Assembly: GCF_001807265.1 (NCBI RefSeq)
Contig: NZ_KV788402.1
Coordinates: 689-64,688 of the forward strand
DNA from: Corynebacterium sp. HMSC05H05
GTDB taxonomy: Bacteria; Actinomycetota; Actinomycetes; Mycobacteriales; Mycobacteriaceae
DNA: 64,000 nucleotides
Direction of reading: 5' to 3'
The translations under genes were made by a program, and so were the position numbers. How positions within the stretch are numbered: position 1 is the stretch's first letter; each line of letters begins with the position of its first letter. The notes beneath the pieces were generated by a model. That model saw only the letters and a program-made list of their open reading frames with translations. It was not told where the DNA came from and ran no database searches. Below are positions 52,413 to 60,563 of this stretch, piece after piece.

Positions 52413-52718
52413 TTAGGCCGTCGCACCTCCGAAGATGTCGATGGAGTCGCTGCCCTCGCGGAGCGTGACGTAGGCGCGCTTGGTGTCCTTGCGCTGGCCG
52501 TAGCCGGTGCGGGAGCGCTTGCGCTTGCCCTCGCGGTTAGCGGTGTTCACCGAAGCGACGTCGACGCCGAAGATCTGCTCCACGGCAATCTTGATCTGGG
52601 TCTTGTTGGCCGACGGAGCGACGAAGAACGTGTAGGTGTTCTGCTCCATCAGGCCGTAGCTCTTCTCAGAGAGCACGGGCGCGATGATGATGTCGCGCGG
52701 GTTCGCGATCTTAGCCAT
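52413..52718 (-). CDS. rplW: 50S ribosomal protein L23
   Basis: Tunnel-exit protein and trigger-factor dock, 101 residues: [23 protein letters not shown] and [20 protein letters not shown]. It starts directly after the rplD stop. Confidence 0.98.
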   Translation of the reverse strand: MAKIANPRDIIIAPVLSEKSYGLMEQNTYTFFVAPSANKTQIKIAVEQIFGVDVASVNTANREGKRKRSRTGYGQRKDTKRAYVTLREGSDSIDIFGGATA

Positions 52719-53384
52719 TTACTTCTCCTCCTCCGCAGCGGCGGTAGCGAGCTCCTTGCCGCGGTTGACGAAGGTGTGCAGCGCCTCGACCGAGAACACA
52801 ACGTCGTCAGCGTTGAGCACGTCGTATGCGTTGAGCTGGGTCGGCTCAATGACGTGGACGCCCGGCAGGTTCCTTGCGGAAAGACGGGAGTTCTGGTCAT
52901 CACGGCCGATCACCAGCAGAACCGACTTGCGGTCCGTGAGGCGCTCGATGAAAGCGCGGGCGGACTTGGTCGACGGGGTCTGGCCCGGAACCAGGTCCTC
53001 CACGATGTGGATGCGCTCGTTCTGTGCGCGGTTGGTCAGGGCGCCCGCGAGGGCAGCCTTGATCATCTTCTTCGGGGTGCGCTGCGCGTAGGAACGCGGC
53101 TGCGGACCGTGCACGGTGCCACCGCCGGTGTAGTGCGGAGCGCGGATGGAACCCTGGCGTGCGCGGCCGGTGCCCTTCTGTCGGAACGGCTTCTTGCCGC
53201 CACCGGAAACCATGCCGCGAGTCTTCGTCGCGTGGGTGCCCTGGCGTGCGGCAGCAAGCTGTGCGTTCACAACCTGGTGCATCAGCGCCACGGATGCCTC
53301 ACGGTCGAAGAACTCGGCCGGGAGATCGACAGAGCCCTTGGTGGCTCCGTCAGCGGTGTGGACGTCAAGCGTCAGGTTCGTCAT
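52719..53384 (-). CDS. rplD: 50S ribosomal protein L4
   Basis: Tunnel-constriction protein, and in E. coli the S10-operon autoregulator, 221 residues. The extended loop [21 protein letters not shown] is characteristic. ATG overlaps the rplC stop by four bases (ATGA). Confidence 0.98.
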   Translation of the reverse strand: MTNLTLDVHTADGATKGSVDLPAEFFDREASVALMHQVVNAQLAAARQGTHATKTRGMVSGGGKKPFRQKGTGRARQGSIRAPHYTGGGTVHGPQPRSYAQRTPKKMIKAALAGALTNRAQNERIHIVEDLVPGQTPSTKSARAFIERLTDRKSVLLVIGRDDQNSRLSARNLPGVHVIEPTQLNAYDVLNADDVVFSVEALHTFVNRGKELATAAAEEEK

Positions 53385-54037
53385 GCGTGAGCACCGCCCT
53401 TCACTGCGGTCTTGACGGTAACAACGGAACCCTTAGCGCCCGGGATGGCGCCCTTGATCAGGATGAGGTTGTTGTCGCCGTCGATGCGTTGGATCTTCAG
53501 GTTCTGGGTGGTAACGCGGTTACCACCCATGCGGCCTGCCATGCGCGTGCCCTTGAACACGCGGCCCGGGGTTGCGCAGGCGCCGATGGAGCCCACGCGA
53601 CGGTGCGCAGCCTGGTTACCGTGTGCGGCACCCTGGCCGGCGAAGCCGTGGCGCTTCATAGCGCCGGCGTAGCCGTGGCCCTTGGTGGTGCCGGCGACGT
53701 CCACGTAGGTGTCGCCCTCGAAGATGGTTGCGTTGAACTCCTGGCCGAGTTCGTAGCCCGAGGTGTCATCCATGCGGATCTCGGTGACGAAACGGCGCGG
53801 GTTCACGCCGGCCTTCTTGAAGTGGCCAGCCTGCGGCTTCTTTGCCTTACGGGGATCGATGTCGCCGTAGGCGATCTGGATGGCGGAGTAGCCATCGGTC
53901 TCAGGGGTACGGATCTGGGTGACCACGCACGGCCCAGCTTCGACGACGGTAACCGGGATAACTCGGTTGTCTTCGTCGAAGATCTGGGTCATGCCGAGCT
54001 TCTTGCCCAGAATGCCCTTGATCTGGTTCTCAGACAT
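53381..54037 (-). CDS. rplC: 50S ribosomal protein L3
   Basis: Early-assembly protein near the peptidyl transferase centre, 218 residues: [17 protein letters not shown] and [13 protein letters not shown] [19 protein letters not shown], with the methylatable Gln region [14 protein letters not shown]. It lies 36 bases after rpsJ. Confidence 0.98.
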   Translation of the reverse strand: MSENQIKGILGKKLGMTQIFDEDNRVIPVTVVEAGPCVVTQIRTPETDGYSAIQIAYGDIDPRKAKKPQAGHFKKAGVNPRRFVTEIRMDDTSGYELGQEFNATIFEGDTYVDVAGTTKGHGYAGAMKRHGFAGQGAAHGNQAAHRRVGSIGACATPGRVFKGTRMAGRMGGNRVTTQNLKIQRIDGDNNLILIKGAIPGAKGSVVTVKTAVKGGAHA

Positions 54038-54073
54038 GTTGTTAGTTCTCCACTACTTACGTTGGGGATTGCT

Positions 54074-54379
54074 CTACTGGATGTTCACGTCGACGCTTGC
54101 CGGCAGGTCGATGCGCATGAGCGCGTCCACCGTCTTGGGCGTCGGGTCGAGAATGTCGATGAGGCGCTTGTGAGTGCGCATCTCGAAGTGCTCGCGAGAA
54201 TCCTTGTACTTGTGGGGAGAACGAATAACGGCGTACACGTTCTTCTGGGTGGGCAACGGCACCGGGCCAACGACGCGGGCACCCGTGCGGGTGACCGTCT
54301 CGACGATCTTCTTCGCGGATGCGTCGATCGCCTCGTGGTCGTAAGCCTTGAGCCTGATGCGGATCTTCTGTCCCGCCAC
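54074..54379 (-). CDS. rpsJ: 30S ribosomal protein S10
   Basis: Head protein, also the NusE transcription antitermination factor, 101 residues: [19 protein letters not shown] and [22 protein letters not shown]. First gene of the rpsJ-rplC-rplD-rplW-rplB-rpsS-rplV-rpsC-rplP-rpmC-rpsQ operon, with a long upstream leader region. Confidence 0.98.
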   Translation of the reverse strand: MAGQKIRIRLKAYDHEAIDASAKKIVETVTRTGARVVGPVPLPTQKNVYAVIRSPHKYKDSREHFEMRTHKRLIDILDPTPKTVDALMRIDLPASVDVNIQ

Positions 54380-54861
54380 GCTTACCTCTTCCTCGCATCC
54401 CCACGTTCGTCCTATTCCCTTCCGCTCGTTTCGAACGGAGTGAGAAACGGGCTGAAGCGGTGGGGTTTGTAGCTTCTAGTTTCTCTATAACGTTGTCCGG
54501 GCTGGGCCCTTGGCTCAACGCCAGTGTCGTTTCTGACTGTCATGACACGTCCGGAAGGTGACCGAGCAAATTCATGCTGTTTCAGTGCTTCCGCCAAGGC
54601 GTGCCCGTCTATAAGCACGTGCCTGGGTGTCAGACTCGGAAGGGTGCGTGACCCTTGCGTACTGCCGCTGTGAATTTGCCATGGCCCTTCTCCGGTTCTT
54701 CCGGTTGGAAGGTGTCATGTTTGCCTGGCCACCGACCAGTTTCATCCGGTCCATGTCAAGGCAACCTGGGTATTAAAACACAAGGTTGCAGGAAGCACAA
54801 GCCCGCTTATCGACGAACCTTCGGCCGGTCCCGGATTATTTCAACTTGGTATCACCTTCTT

Positions 54862-54881
54862 TCTGGCCCGGCTGGGCCAGA
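54862..54881. repeat. Inverted repeat upstream of the Asp23 operon
   Basis: TCTGGCCC-GGCT-GGGCCAGA, perfect 8-bp arms with a 4-base loop. It lies about 40 bases upstream of the Asp23 -35 box and is not followed by a T-tract, so an operator is likelier than a terminator. Confidence 0.5.
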
Positions 54882-54923
54882 TATATGTGTGTACCCTTTA
54901 TTTCCAGGCCGTGCGCCTCATAT

Positions 54924-54951
54924 TTGAGAGCGCGCGGAGACACAGTATTTA
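54924..54951 (+). promoter_or_regulatory. Probable promoter of the Asp23/AmaP operon
   Basis: TTGAGA (54924-54929), 16-base spacer, TATTTA (54946-54951), followed by AAAGGA and ATG 54970. It implies a short leader. Confidence 0.5.
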
Positions 54952-54969
54952 CAGATTGAAAGGACCGTC

Positions 54970-55536
54970 ATGGCCGACAAGAACGTCAACGAGACCTCTG
55001 CAAACACCCCGGACACCGCCGCAGCGAAGACCGGCGCGAACACCCCGGCTTCTTCTTCCACCGCTGTGGAGCCGGAGCAGGTCCGCCCGCGCAACGAGAA
55101 CCTGGAGACCGAGCACGGCTCCACCGTCATCGACGACAACGTTGTGGGCAAGATCGCAGGTATCGCTGCCCGCGAGGTCTCCGGCGTGAACAACCTCGGC
55201 GGCGGCGCTGCCCGCATGTGGGGCGCTGTACGCGAGTCCCTGACCTCCTCCACCAACGTCCAGCAGGGCGTCAACGTGGCAGTCGAGGACGGCCACGCTT
55301 CCGTCGCTGTCGCCATCATCGCGGAGTACGGCGTTGCCATCCACGAGCTGGCGAACGCGATCCGCGAGAACGTCACCGTCGCAATCACCCGCATGACCGG
55401 TCTGATTGTGGACCGCGTGGACGTTACCGTGCACGACGTTCACCTGCCGGAGCAGGAGGGTGCTGAGCAGTACGAGGAGACCAACTCCGCCGCGAACGCC
55501 AACTACCAGGCTGTCAACCAGTCGATCAACCAGTAA
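54970..55536 (+). CDS. Asp23/Gls24 family envelope stress protein
   Basis: A 188-residue Asp23-family protein. An Ala/Thr/Glu-rich disordered N-terminus (1-50) precedes the Asp23 domain at about 52-160 (VIDDNVVGKIAGIAAREVSGV; GVAIHELANAIRENVTVAI) and a Gln/Asn-rich tail. In Firmicutes Asp23 coats the membrane through the anchor AmaP and responds to envelope stress. Here the gene opens a six-gene operon that also holds a second Asp23-like protein, a DUF2273-like protein and an AmaP-like anchor. AAAGGA lies eight bases ahead of ATG. Confidence 0.88.
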   Translation: MADKNVNETSANTPDTAAAKTGANTPASSSTAVEPEQVRPRNENLETEHGSTVIDDNVVGKIAGIAAREVSGVNNLGGGAARMWGAVRESLTSSTNVQQGVNVAVEDGHASVAVAIIAEYGVAIHELANAIRENVTVAITRMTGLIVDRVDVTVHDVHLPEQEGAEQYEETNSAANANYQAVNQSINQ

Positions 55537-55539
55537 GCC

Positions 55540-55842
55540 ATGGCGTACACCCCCGTTAGCCGCGAGGTTGCGGAGGGCGTCCGCGATGCTGCCGTCGCCG
55601 TCGACGGGGTCGCCGGATTGCACGGCGGCCGCGTAGGCGAGATTGCGACCTACCTGCCCAACACCCGCATTGAAGGTCTGAAGGCCATCTCTCGGGACGG
55701 CCGAACCGGATTTGAAGTCCACTTCATCTTCGATGTCGCTTCCGGCCGCAAAGTGCAGGACGTGGCCGAGGATGTCCGCGCGGCTGTGCTCGGCGCATCC
55801 GACGCGGAGTTCGTGGACGTTGTCGCAGGCGACGCGCAGTAG
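55540..55842 (+). CDS. Small Asp23-operon protein, unknown
   Basis: A 100-residue soluble protein: SREVAEGVRDAAVAVDGVAGLHGG, then GLKAISRDGRTGFEVHFIFDV. The alternation of an alpha helix and strands looks like a minimal Asp23-type fold, but no family can be named with certainty. It starts four bases after the Asp23 gene and is surely co-translated. It probably works with the Asp23 proteins at the membrane. Confidence 0.7.
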   Translation: MAYTPVSREVAEGVRDAAVAVDGVAGLHGGRVGEIATYLPNTRIEGLKAISRDGRTGFEVHFIFDVASGRKVQDVAEDVRAAVLGASDAEFVDVVAGDAQ

Positions 55843-55884
55843 CGCGGCCCGCCCCAACCTCATAACCCGAAACGTGGTTTTATT

Positions 55885-56085
55885 ATGAATCTTTTTGCCA
55901 ACAAGGCGCTGACAGGCATCCTCATCGGTGTCGTGGTCGCCTTCTTTGTCACCTTCGGCGGTTGGCCGGGCCTGCTCTGGCTGCTGCTGTTCACCATCAT
56001 CGGCGGGGTTGTCGGGGCCCAGCTCGACGGCCGTCTGGATCTGTCCGCGGCCCTGAGTAACGGCACCGGCAGAGGCCGAAGCTAA
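55885..56085 (+). CDS. DUF2273-like small membrane protein
   Basis: A 66-residue protein with two TM segments (TGILIGVVVAFFVTFGG; LLWLLLFTIIGGVVGAQLD) and a charged tail with DLSAAL. This size and topology match DUF2273 proteins, which accompany Asp23 and AmaP genes in Gram-positive bacteria. The stop overlaps the next start by one base. Confidence 0.75.
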   Translation: MNLFANKALTGILIGVVVAFFVTFGGWPGLLWLLLFTIIGGVVGAQLDGRLDLSAALSNGTGRGRS

Positions 56086-57065
56086 TGGATAATTCCTTCT
56101 ACCACGTCAGTGAGCGCACCATCGAGCGCGTCGCTGAGGTGGCAGCTGCGGCGGTACCGGGCTGCCGGACTATCGACGCAAAGCTGGCCGGGCTGGCGGG
56201 ACGCAGCTTCCCGCGGATCCACGCCCGGCTGGACCAGGCGACGGGCACAGTGGCGGTGGACACCGAAATTGCCACCTCCTACCCCGCCCCGGTTGCTGCC
56301 ATCACCGACGCTGTGCGCGCAACCATCATCGCGCACATTCGCACGCTGGTGGGCCTGGATGTCTCCCGTGTGAAGGTCACTGTGGCCAATGTGGAAACCC
56401 TCCCCGACACCGGCCGCGTGACCTGGGACCAGGTGGCGGAGCACGAAGCTTTCGTGATTCCTACCCCCGTCGAGGTCTCCCCGACCCACGTGGAGCACCC
56501 CGTGACCAAACCGCGCGAGCAACTCGCGCCGATCAAGGCGCGCTCGCTTGTCGACGACATGAGGGACGTGGTCGTCCCCGCCCCGATCGAGGTCGAGCAC
56601 CCAGAGAAGCCGGAACCGGTCCGCGCGGCAGGCGTGCAGACCCCGGAGCCGGTGCGCACTTTCTCGCCGGAGGTGCCGGAGCCGCAGCGTCTCGCTGCCA
56701 TCCACACCTCCCCGACGGAGGCACGCGTACCGTTCCCGCCGGAGCCAGTCCGGACGTGGGCGCCGCAGGCGAACGGGGTTATCCCCCGCCACCCGCAGCT
56801 GCCCCCGCTGCAGCCGCTCAAGCCTGTGGACGTCACGCGCTTCGCCCAGCCCCGCGATGTTCCTATGCCGAACCGCGCACCGCTGAAGCCGATCACGGTT
56901 AACCGTCCGCCGCTTAAACCCATCGTGGTGGAGCCGGTGGCGCGGGCCCCGATCACTTCCGCGCCTGCGCCGCAGCCTGTGATTGTGCCCCAGGCACCAG
57001 CACCGAAGCCGCTTAAGCAGATCACGATTGAACCGGTGGTGAAGTACTATGACCGCTCCCGCTAA
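56085..57065 (+). CDS. Asp23-like protein with long proline-rich C-terminal region
   Basis: A 326-residue protein. An Asp23-like domain covers about 5-110 (VSERTIERVAEVAAAAVPGCR; DAVRATIIAHIRTLVGLDVSRV). The remaining 210 residues are low complexity, rich in Pro, Glu, Val and Arg with short repeats such as KPITVNRPPLKPI. The tail is probably disordered and may bind envelope or division partners. It overlaps the gene on each side (1 base upstream, 17 bases downstream). Confidence 0.75.
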   Translation: MDNSFYHVSERTIERVAEVAAAAVPGCRTIDAKLAGLAGRSFPRIHARLDQATGTVAVDTEIATSYPAPVAAITDAVRATIIAHIRTLVGLDVSRVKVTVANVETLPDTGRVTWDQVAEHEAFVIPTPVEVSPTHVEHPVTKPREQLAPIKARSLVDDMRDVVVPAPIEVEHPEKPEPVRAAGVQTPEPVRTFSPEVPEPQRLAAIHTSPTEARVPFPPEPVRTWAPQANGVIPRHPQLPPLQPLKPVDVTRFAQPRDVPMPNRAPLKPITVNRPPLKPIVVEPVARAPITSAPAPQPVIVPQAPAPKPLKQITIEPVVKYYDRSR

Positions 57066-57729
57066 CACTGCGCCCAACAACGCGGCGCCCAATAACGCAG
57101 CTGTCGGCCCCCACCCGGGTGACGAACCGCTGGGCAACCCCGCCTCGCGCTGGTTCGCGGTGCTGATCAGCCTGCTCTTGCTGGCTCTTGCTGGCGTGGC
57201 TGCGCGCGATCTGTGGTACCACTTCTACGGCGATGAGGCCCCGTCGGACTCCTGGCTGGGCCGCACCTGGGACTTCCTCGGTTCCTTCGAGGCGGACGTC
57301 ACCGCCGTCGTTGTGGGGATCCTCCTCGTGCTGGTCGGCTTGTTCCTGGTGTTCTTCACGTTCAAGCCGCGCCCCCACGGGCACGTGCGCGTGAACTCGC
57401 CGGCGTCCATCTGGACCCGTCCGGTGGACATCGCCCGCAAGACCACGTTCACCACTCGCGGCGACCTCGGCGGCGAGCAGGTGAGCACGAAGGCGAACCG
57501 CAAGTCCGTCAAGGTGCAGGTGGTCGACGACGGCTCCGGCACGGCGATGCAGGAACGCATCACCCGCGCGCTCAACGACGAGTTCCGCGTGCTGAAGGCG
57601 CAGCCTGCTGTGTCGGTGAAGCTGCTGCCCAACCCGGGCTCGCAGCAGGTTGCCGCGCAGCGTGCGAACGTGCCGCAGCAGCCGTCCGGTTCCACCATTG
57701 ACTCGACGACCCCGGAGGTGACGCGATGA
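57049..57729 (+). CDS. DUF6286-type membrane protein of the Asp23 operon
   Basis: A 226-residue protein with two TM segments at about 32-50 and 82-104, then a cytosolic domain of about 110 residues (VNSPASIWTRPVDIARKTTFT). An Asn/Ala-rich N-terminus precedes the first TM. The layout fits DUF6286, a partner of actinobacterial Asp23 genes. It overlaps the upstream gene by 17 bases and the downstream one by four (ATGA). Confidence 0.7.
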   Translation: MTAPANTAPNNAAPNNAAVGPHPGDEPLGNPASRWFAVLISLLLLALAGVAARDLWYHFYGDEAPSDSWLGRTWDFLGSFEADVTAVVVGILLVLVGLFLVFFTFKPRPHGHVRVNSPASIWTRPVDIARKTTFTTRGDLGGEQVSTKANRKSVKVQVVDDGSGTAMQERITRALNDEFRVLKAQPAVSVKLLPNPGSQQVAAQRANVPQQPSGSTIDSTTPEVTR

Positions 57730-58286
57730 CTAAGACACTCAGCTTCTTCAACCGCCTGGCAGTCTTCCTGCTCGGCCTACTGCTGATTCTTGCTGGCCTC
57801 TTCCCCATCGCCGAGTACTGGCAGATCCCCTACCTCGTCGACGCGGCCGACTTCGTCGACCGCACCCGCCTGATCGACCTGGGCTACCAGGACCACTACA
57901 TCACCGCCCTGATCATCGGCGCTATCCTCGCGGCGATCCTGGGCCTGTGGATCCTGCTGGCGAACATCCGCTCCCGCGCGTTTTCCAACCGTGGCATTCT
58001 GCCTGCGGACCCGGAGCACGGCGAGACAATTATCAACGTCCAGCGCGTCTCCGAGGCGGCCTGCACCTCCCTGGAGCACGCCAACGAGATCCGCCGCGCC
58101 TCCTGCAAGGTGGCGATGGTTGGCAAGCGCCCGACAGCGACGTTCACCGTATTCGCCAACCCCGAGTACCCGTTTGACGACGCCGTGCGCGTCATCGAGG
58201 CTGCGGACCAGGACTTCCGCATGGCCAACCACACCATGGAGATTGACTCGGTGTGGAAGCTCCACCTGGACCGGATCGCCGCCTAG
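57726..58286 (+). CDS. amaP: AmaP-like alkaline shock membrane anchor
   Basis: A 186-residue protein with two TM helices near the N-terminus (residues 8-30 and 57-80, LAVFLLGLLLILAGLFPIAE; ALIIGAILAAILGLWILLA) and a C-terminal cytosolic domain of about 100 residues. This is the topology of AmaP, which tethers Asp23 to the membrane. It ends the operon and converges on the 58283 gene, overlapping it by four bases. Confidence 0.75.
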   Translation: MTKTLSFFNRLAVFLLGLLLILAGLFPIAEYWQIPYLVDAADFVDRTRLIDLGYQDHYITALIIGAILAAILGLWILLANIRSRAFSNRGILPADPEHGETIINVQRVSEAACTSLEHANEIRRASCKVAMVGKRPTATFTVFANPEYPFDDAVRVIEAADQDFRMANHTMEIDSVWKLHLDRIAA

Positions 58287-58963
58287 CGCTCCAGTTCCAG
58301 CACGAGCTTCACCCGCCCCAGCGTGAGCGGCTTCCCGCCACCCGCTGGGGCTATTTCCATGTCTGCTCCCGGCTCGCAGCGCAGGATCTCGCTCCAGGCG
58401 ACGCGTTCGCTGACCACGGCGCGCCCCTCCACCCGCCATATGCGGATGCGCTGCCCCACCACAGCCCTCGCACCGTCGTCGAACTGCACCAGCCACCGCC
58501 TGTTGCCCACGTCTTCGCGGGCCATGCCTATCGACGCCTCCGGTGCCCCCGTAAGCCGCGTCACCAACGACACAACCCCTAAGCGGTGCTCCACCCCTTC
58601 CGCATCGGCGATCACCAGCGGCAATCCGGGTCCCGCCTTGCGCATGCCACCGATGTGCCACACCGCCGGCATGCGCTCAGGGTCGGCGCCGCTGCGCACC
58701 ACCACATACCCGCCCGTGATGGTGACCAGGTGCGGCGGGTTGACGGTGGTGATCGTGTGGGGGCCGGAGTTGGCGTCGATAAGCGAAGGATGCTCGCGCT
58801 CCAATGCCTCGAGCAACTCGACGGCTTCCTCGTCGGTCGTGCCCCAGCCGAGGCCGCTGTTCTGCAGGACCCCGATGAGCTGAGCGAGAGTGAGGTCCGG
58901 CTGGCCCTCCCAGGCGCGCTGCACGGCCTGGGTCAGTCGTGGAATACGGGTGGGGTCGTGCAC
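58283..58963 (-). CDS. Hypothetical protein
   Basis: A 226-residue protein with no recognised domain. The N-terminal 70 residues are helical (RIPRLTQAVQRAWEGQPDLT; DEEAVELLEALEREHP) and could form a winged or helical module. Residues 80-226 look beta-rich, with VTITGGYVVVRSG and WLVQFDDGARAVVGQRIRIW. There is no TM segment or catalytic motif. GTG 58963 has only a weak ribosome site. It lies between the Asp23 operon and tuf with two copies of the dispersed 11-mer inside. Confidence 0.65.
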   Translation of the reverse strand: MHDPTRIPRLTQAVQRAWEGQPDLTLAQLIGVLQNSGLGWGTTDEEAVELLEALEREHPSLIDANSGPHTITTVNPPHLVTITGGYVVVRSGADPERMPAVWHIGGMRKAGPGLPLVIADAEGVEHRLGVVSLVTRLTGAPEASIGMAREDVGNRRWLVQFDDGARAVVGQRIRIWRVEGRAVVSERVAWSEILRCEPGADMEIAPAGGGKPLTLGRVKLVLELER

Positions 58964-58983
58964 GCATCAGAGCCTAACGCATG

Positions 58984-59017
58984 AGAAAAGCCGCCCTCCC
59001 CAGCGGGGAGGACGGCT
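58984..59017 (-). terminator. Terminator after tuf
   Basis: A 12-bp stem with one G-U pair (59005-59016 with 58990-59001), followed on the minus strand by TTTTCT. Confidence 0.85.
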
Positions 59018-59048
59018 TCTACGTCAGCTGGTTACACCAGGTCTGGAA

Positions 59049-60239
59049 TTAGTCCAGGATCTTGGTGACGCGGCCAGCGCCGACGGTGCGGGAGCCCTCG
59101 CGGATAGCGAAGCGCAGGCCCTCGTCCATAGCGACCGACTGGATCAGCTCGACGGACATCTCGACGTTGTCGCCCGGCATGACCATCTCGGTGCCCTCCG
59201 GCAGCTTCACAACACCGGTGACGTCGGTGGTGCGGAAGTAGAACTGCGGACGGTAGTTGTCGAAGAACGGGGTGTGGCGGCCGCCCTCGTCCTTGGACAG
59301 GACGTAGACGGAACCCTCGAACTTGGAGTGCGGGGTGTAAGCGCCCGGGTGGATAACAACCTGGCCACGCTCAACGTCCTCGCGCTTCAGGCCACGGAGC
59401 AGCAGAGCTGCGTTGTCGCCAGCCTCGGCGGTGTCGAGAAGCTTGTTGAACATCTCGATGGAGGTGACGGTGGTCTTCTGGGACTTCTCGCGGATACCGA
59501 TGATCTCGACCTCGTCGTTGAGGTTGAGCACGCCACGCTCCACACGACCGGTAACCACGGTGCCGCGGCCGGAAATGGTGAAGATGTCCTCGATCGGCAT
59601 CAGGAACGGCTTGTCGGTCTCGCGCTCCGGATCCGGGATGGCGTCGTCGCAAGCCTGCATGAGGTCAACGACGGACTGGACCCACTTCTCGTCGCCCTCG
59701 AGAGCCTTCAGAGCGGAGATGTGGACGATCGGAGCCTCTTCGTCGTAGTCCTGCTCAGCCAGCAGCTCGCGGACCTCCATCTCGACGAGCTCGATGATTT
59801 CCTCATCGTCGACCATGTCGCACTTGTTCAGTGCAACGAGGATGTACGGAACGCCGACCTGGCGAGCGAGCAGCACGTGCTCGCGGGTCTGCGGCATCGG
59901 GCCGTCGGTTGCAGCAACCACGAGGATTGCGCCGTCCATCTGAGCAGCGCCGGTAATCATGTTCTTGATGTAGTCGGCGTGGCCCGGGGCGTCCACGTGA
60001 GCGTAGTGACGCTTCGGGGTGTTGTACTCCACGTGGGAGATGTTGATGGTGATGCCGCGCTCGCGCTCCTCCGGAGCCTTATCGATGGAGTCGAAGGCGA
60101 AGGCCTTGTTCTCCTCCGGGTAAGCGTCAGCCAGCACCTTGGTGATAGCGGCGGTGGTGGTGGTCTTGCCGTGGTCGACGTGACCGATGGTGCCGATGTT
60201 CACGTGCGGCTTAGAGCGCTCGAACTTTTCCTTTGCCAC
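59049..60239 (-). CDS. tuf: Elongation factor Tu
   Basis: Brings aminoacyl-tRNA to the ribosome as a GTP complex, 396 residues. G1 GHVDHGKT near 18-25, G2 RGIT, G3 DAPGHADY and G4 NKCD are intact. GTG 60239 starts the protein [19 protein letters not shown], with AGGAGG six bases upstream. A dedicated promoter precedes it, so tuf can be made apart from rpsL-rpsG-fusA. Confidence 0.98.
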   Translation of the reverse strand: MAKEKFERSKPHVNIGTIGHVDHGKTTTTAAITKVLADAYPEENKAFAFDSIDKAPEERERGITINISHVEYNTPKRHYAHVDAPGHADYIKNMITGAAQMDGAILVVAATDGPMPQTREHVLLARQVGVPYILVALNKCDMVDDEEIIELVEMEVRELLAEQDYDEEAPIVHISALKALEGDEKWVQSVVDLMQACDDAIPDPERETDKPFLMPIEDIFTISGRGTVVTGRVERGVLNLNDEVEIIGIREKSQKTTVTSIEMFNKLLDTAEAGDNAALLLRGLKREDVERGQVVIHPGAYTPHSKFEGSVYVLSKDEGGRHTPFFDNYRPQFYFRTTDVTGVVKLPEGTEMVMPGDNVEMSVELIQSVAMDEGLRFAIREGSRTVGAGRVTKILD

Positions 60240-60362
60240 TGTTGTCCTCCTGGACTTCATGGTGACTACGACCTTCGCAGCCACGTGGTTTACATACGCC
60301 CCGGCCCGCGCCCAGCGCAGGGCACGGATACGGGAGCCATTTCACAATGTGCCAGTTACAAG

Positions 60363-60391
60363 ATCCTAGGTTTCCAGCGGCCGTTTTTCAA
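60363..60391 (-). promoter_or_regulatory. Probable tuf promoter
   Basis: Minus strand TTGAAA (60386-60391), exactly 17 bases, TAGGAT (60363-60368). Both boxes are good. It predicts a tuf leader of about 115 bases. Confidence 0.6.
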
Positions 60392-60563
60392 ACCGGCCTC
60401 GCCGTTTCCCCCGGATCGACCTAGAGGGTAACGGCCGGCTCAGACACCGCCCTGTTCCTGGGCGGTACCTCAGCGCGGCCGCTGCCCTCTCGCCCCGCCT
60501 CCGCGGAATCCGCGCCGCACCGCTGGCACGCGGTGCGGACCCGTGAGGAGGGGCGGGCGGCAA

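Larger units (their letters stand above)
54380..54969. other. Divergent regulatory region, rpsJ operon / Asp23 operon
   Basis: About 590 bases without a supportable gene. Minus-strand TATAGA boxes at 54484-54489 and 54608-54613 are possible -10 elements for rpsJ, giving leaders of roughly 100 to 220 bases. A CGTTTC..GAAACG inverted repeat spans 54427-54448 or so. Copies of TTTCGAACGGAG (54429) and of GCTTATCGACG (54805-54815) occur. A palindrome at 54862-54881 and the Asp23 promoter fill the right side. Confidence 0.6.

Noticed and set aside
54572..54754. Short frames in the rpsJ/Asp23 divergent region as leader peptides
   Set aside because: They lack ribosome sites and codon bias; one overlaps a probable -10 box.
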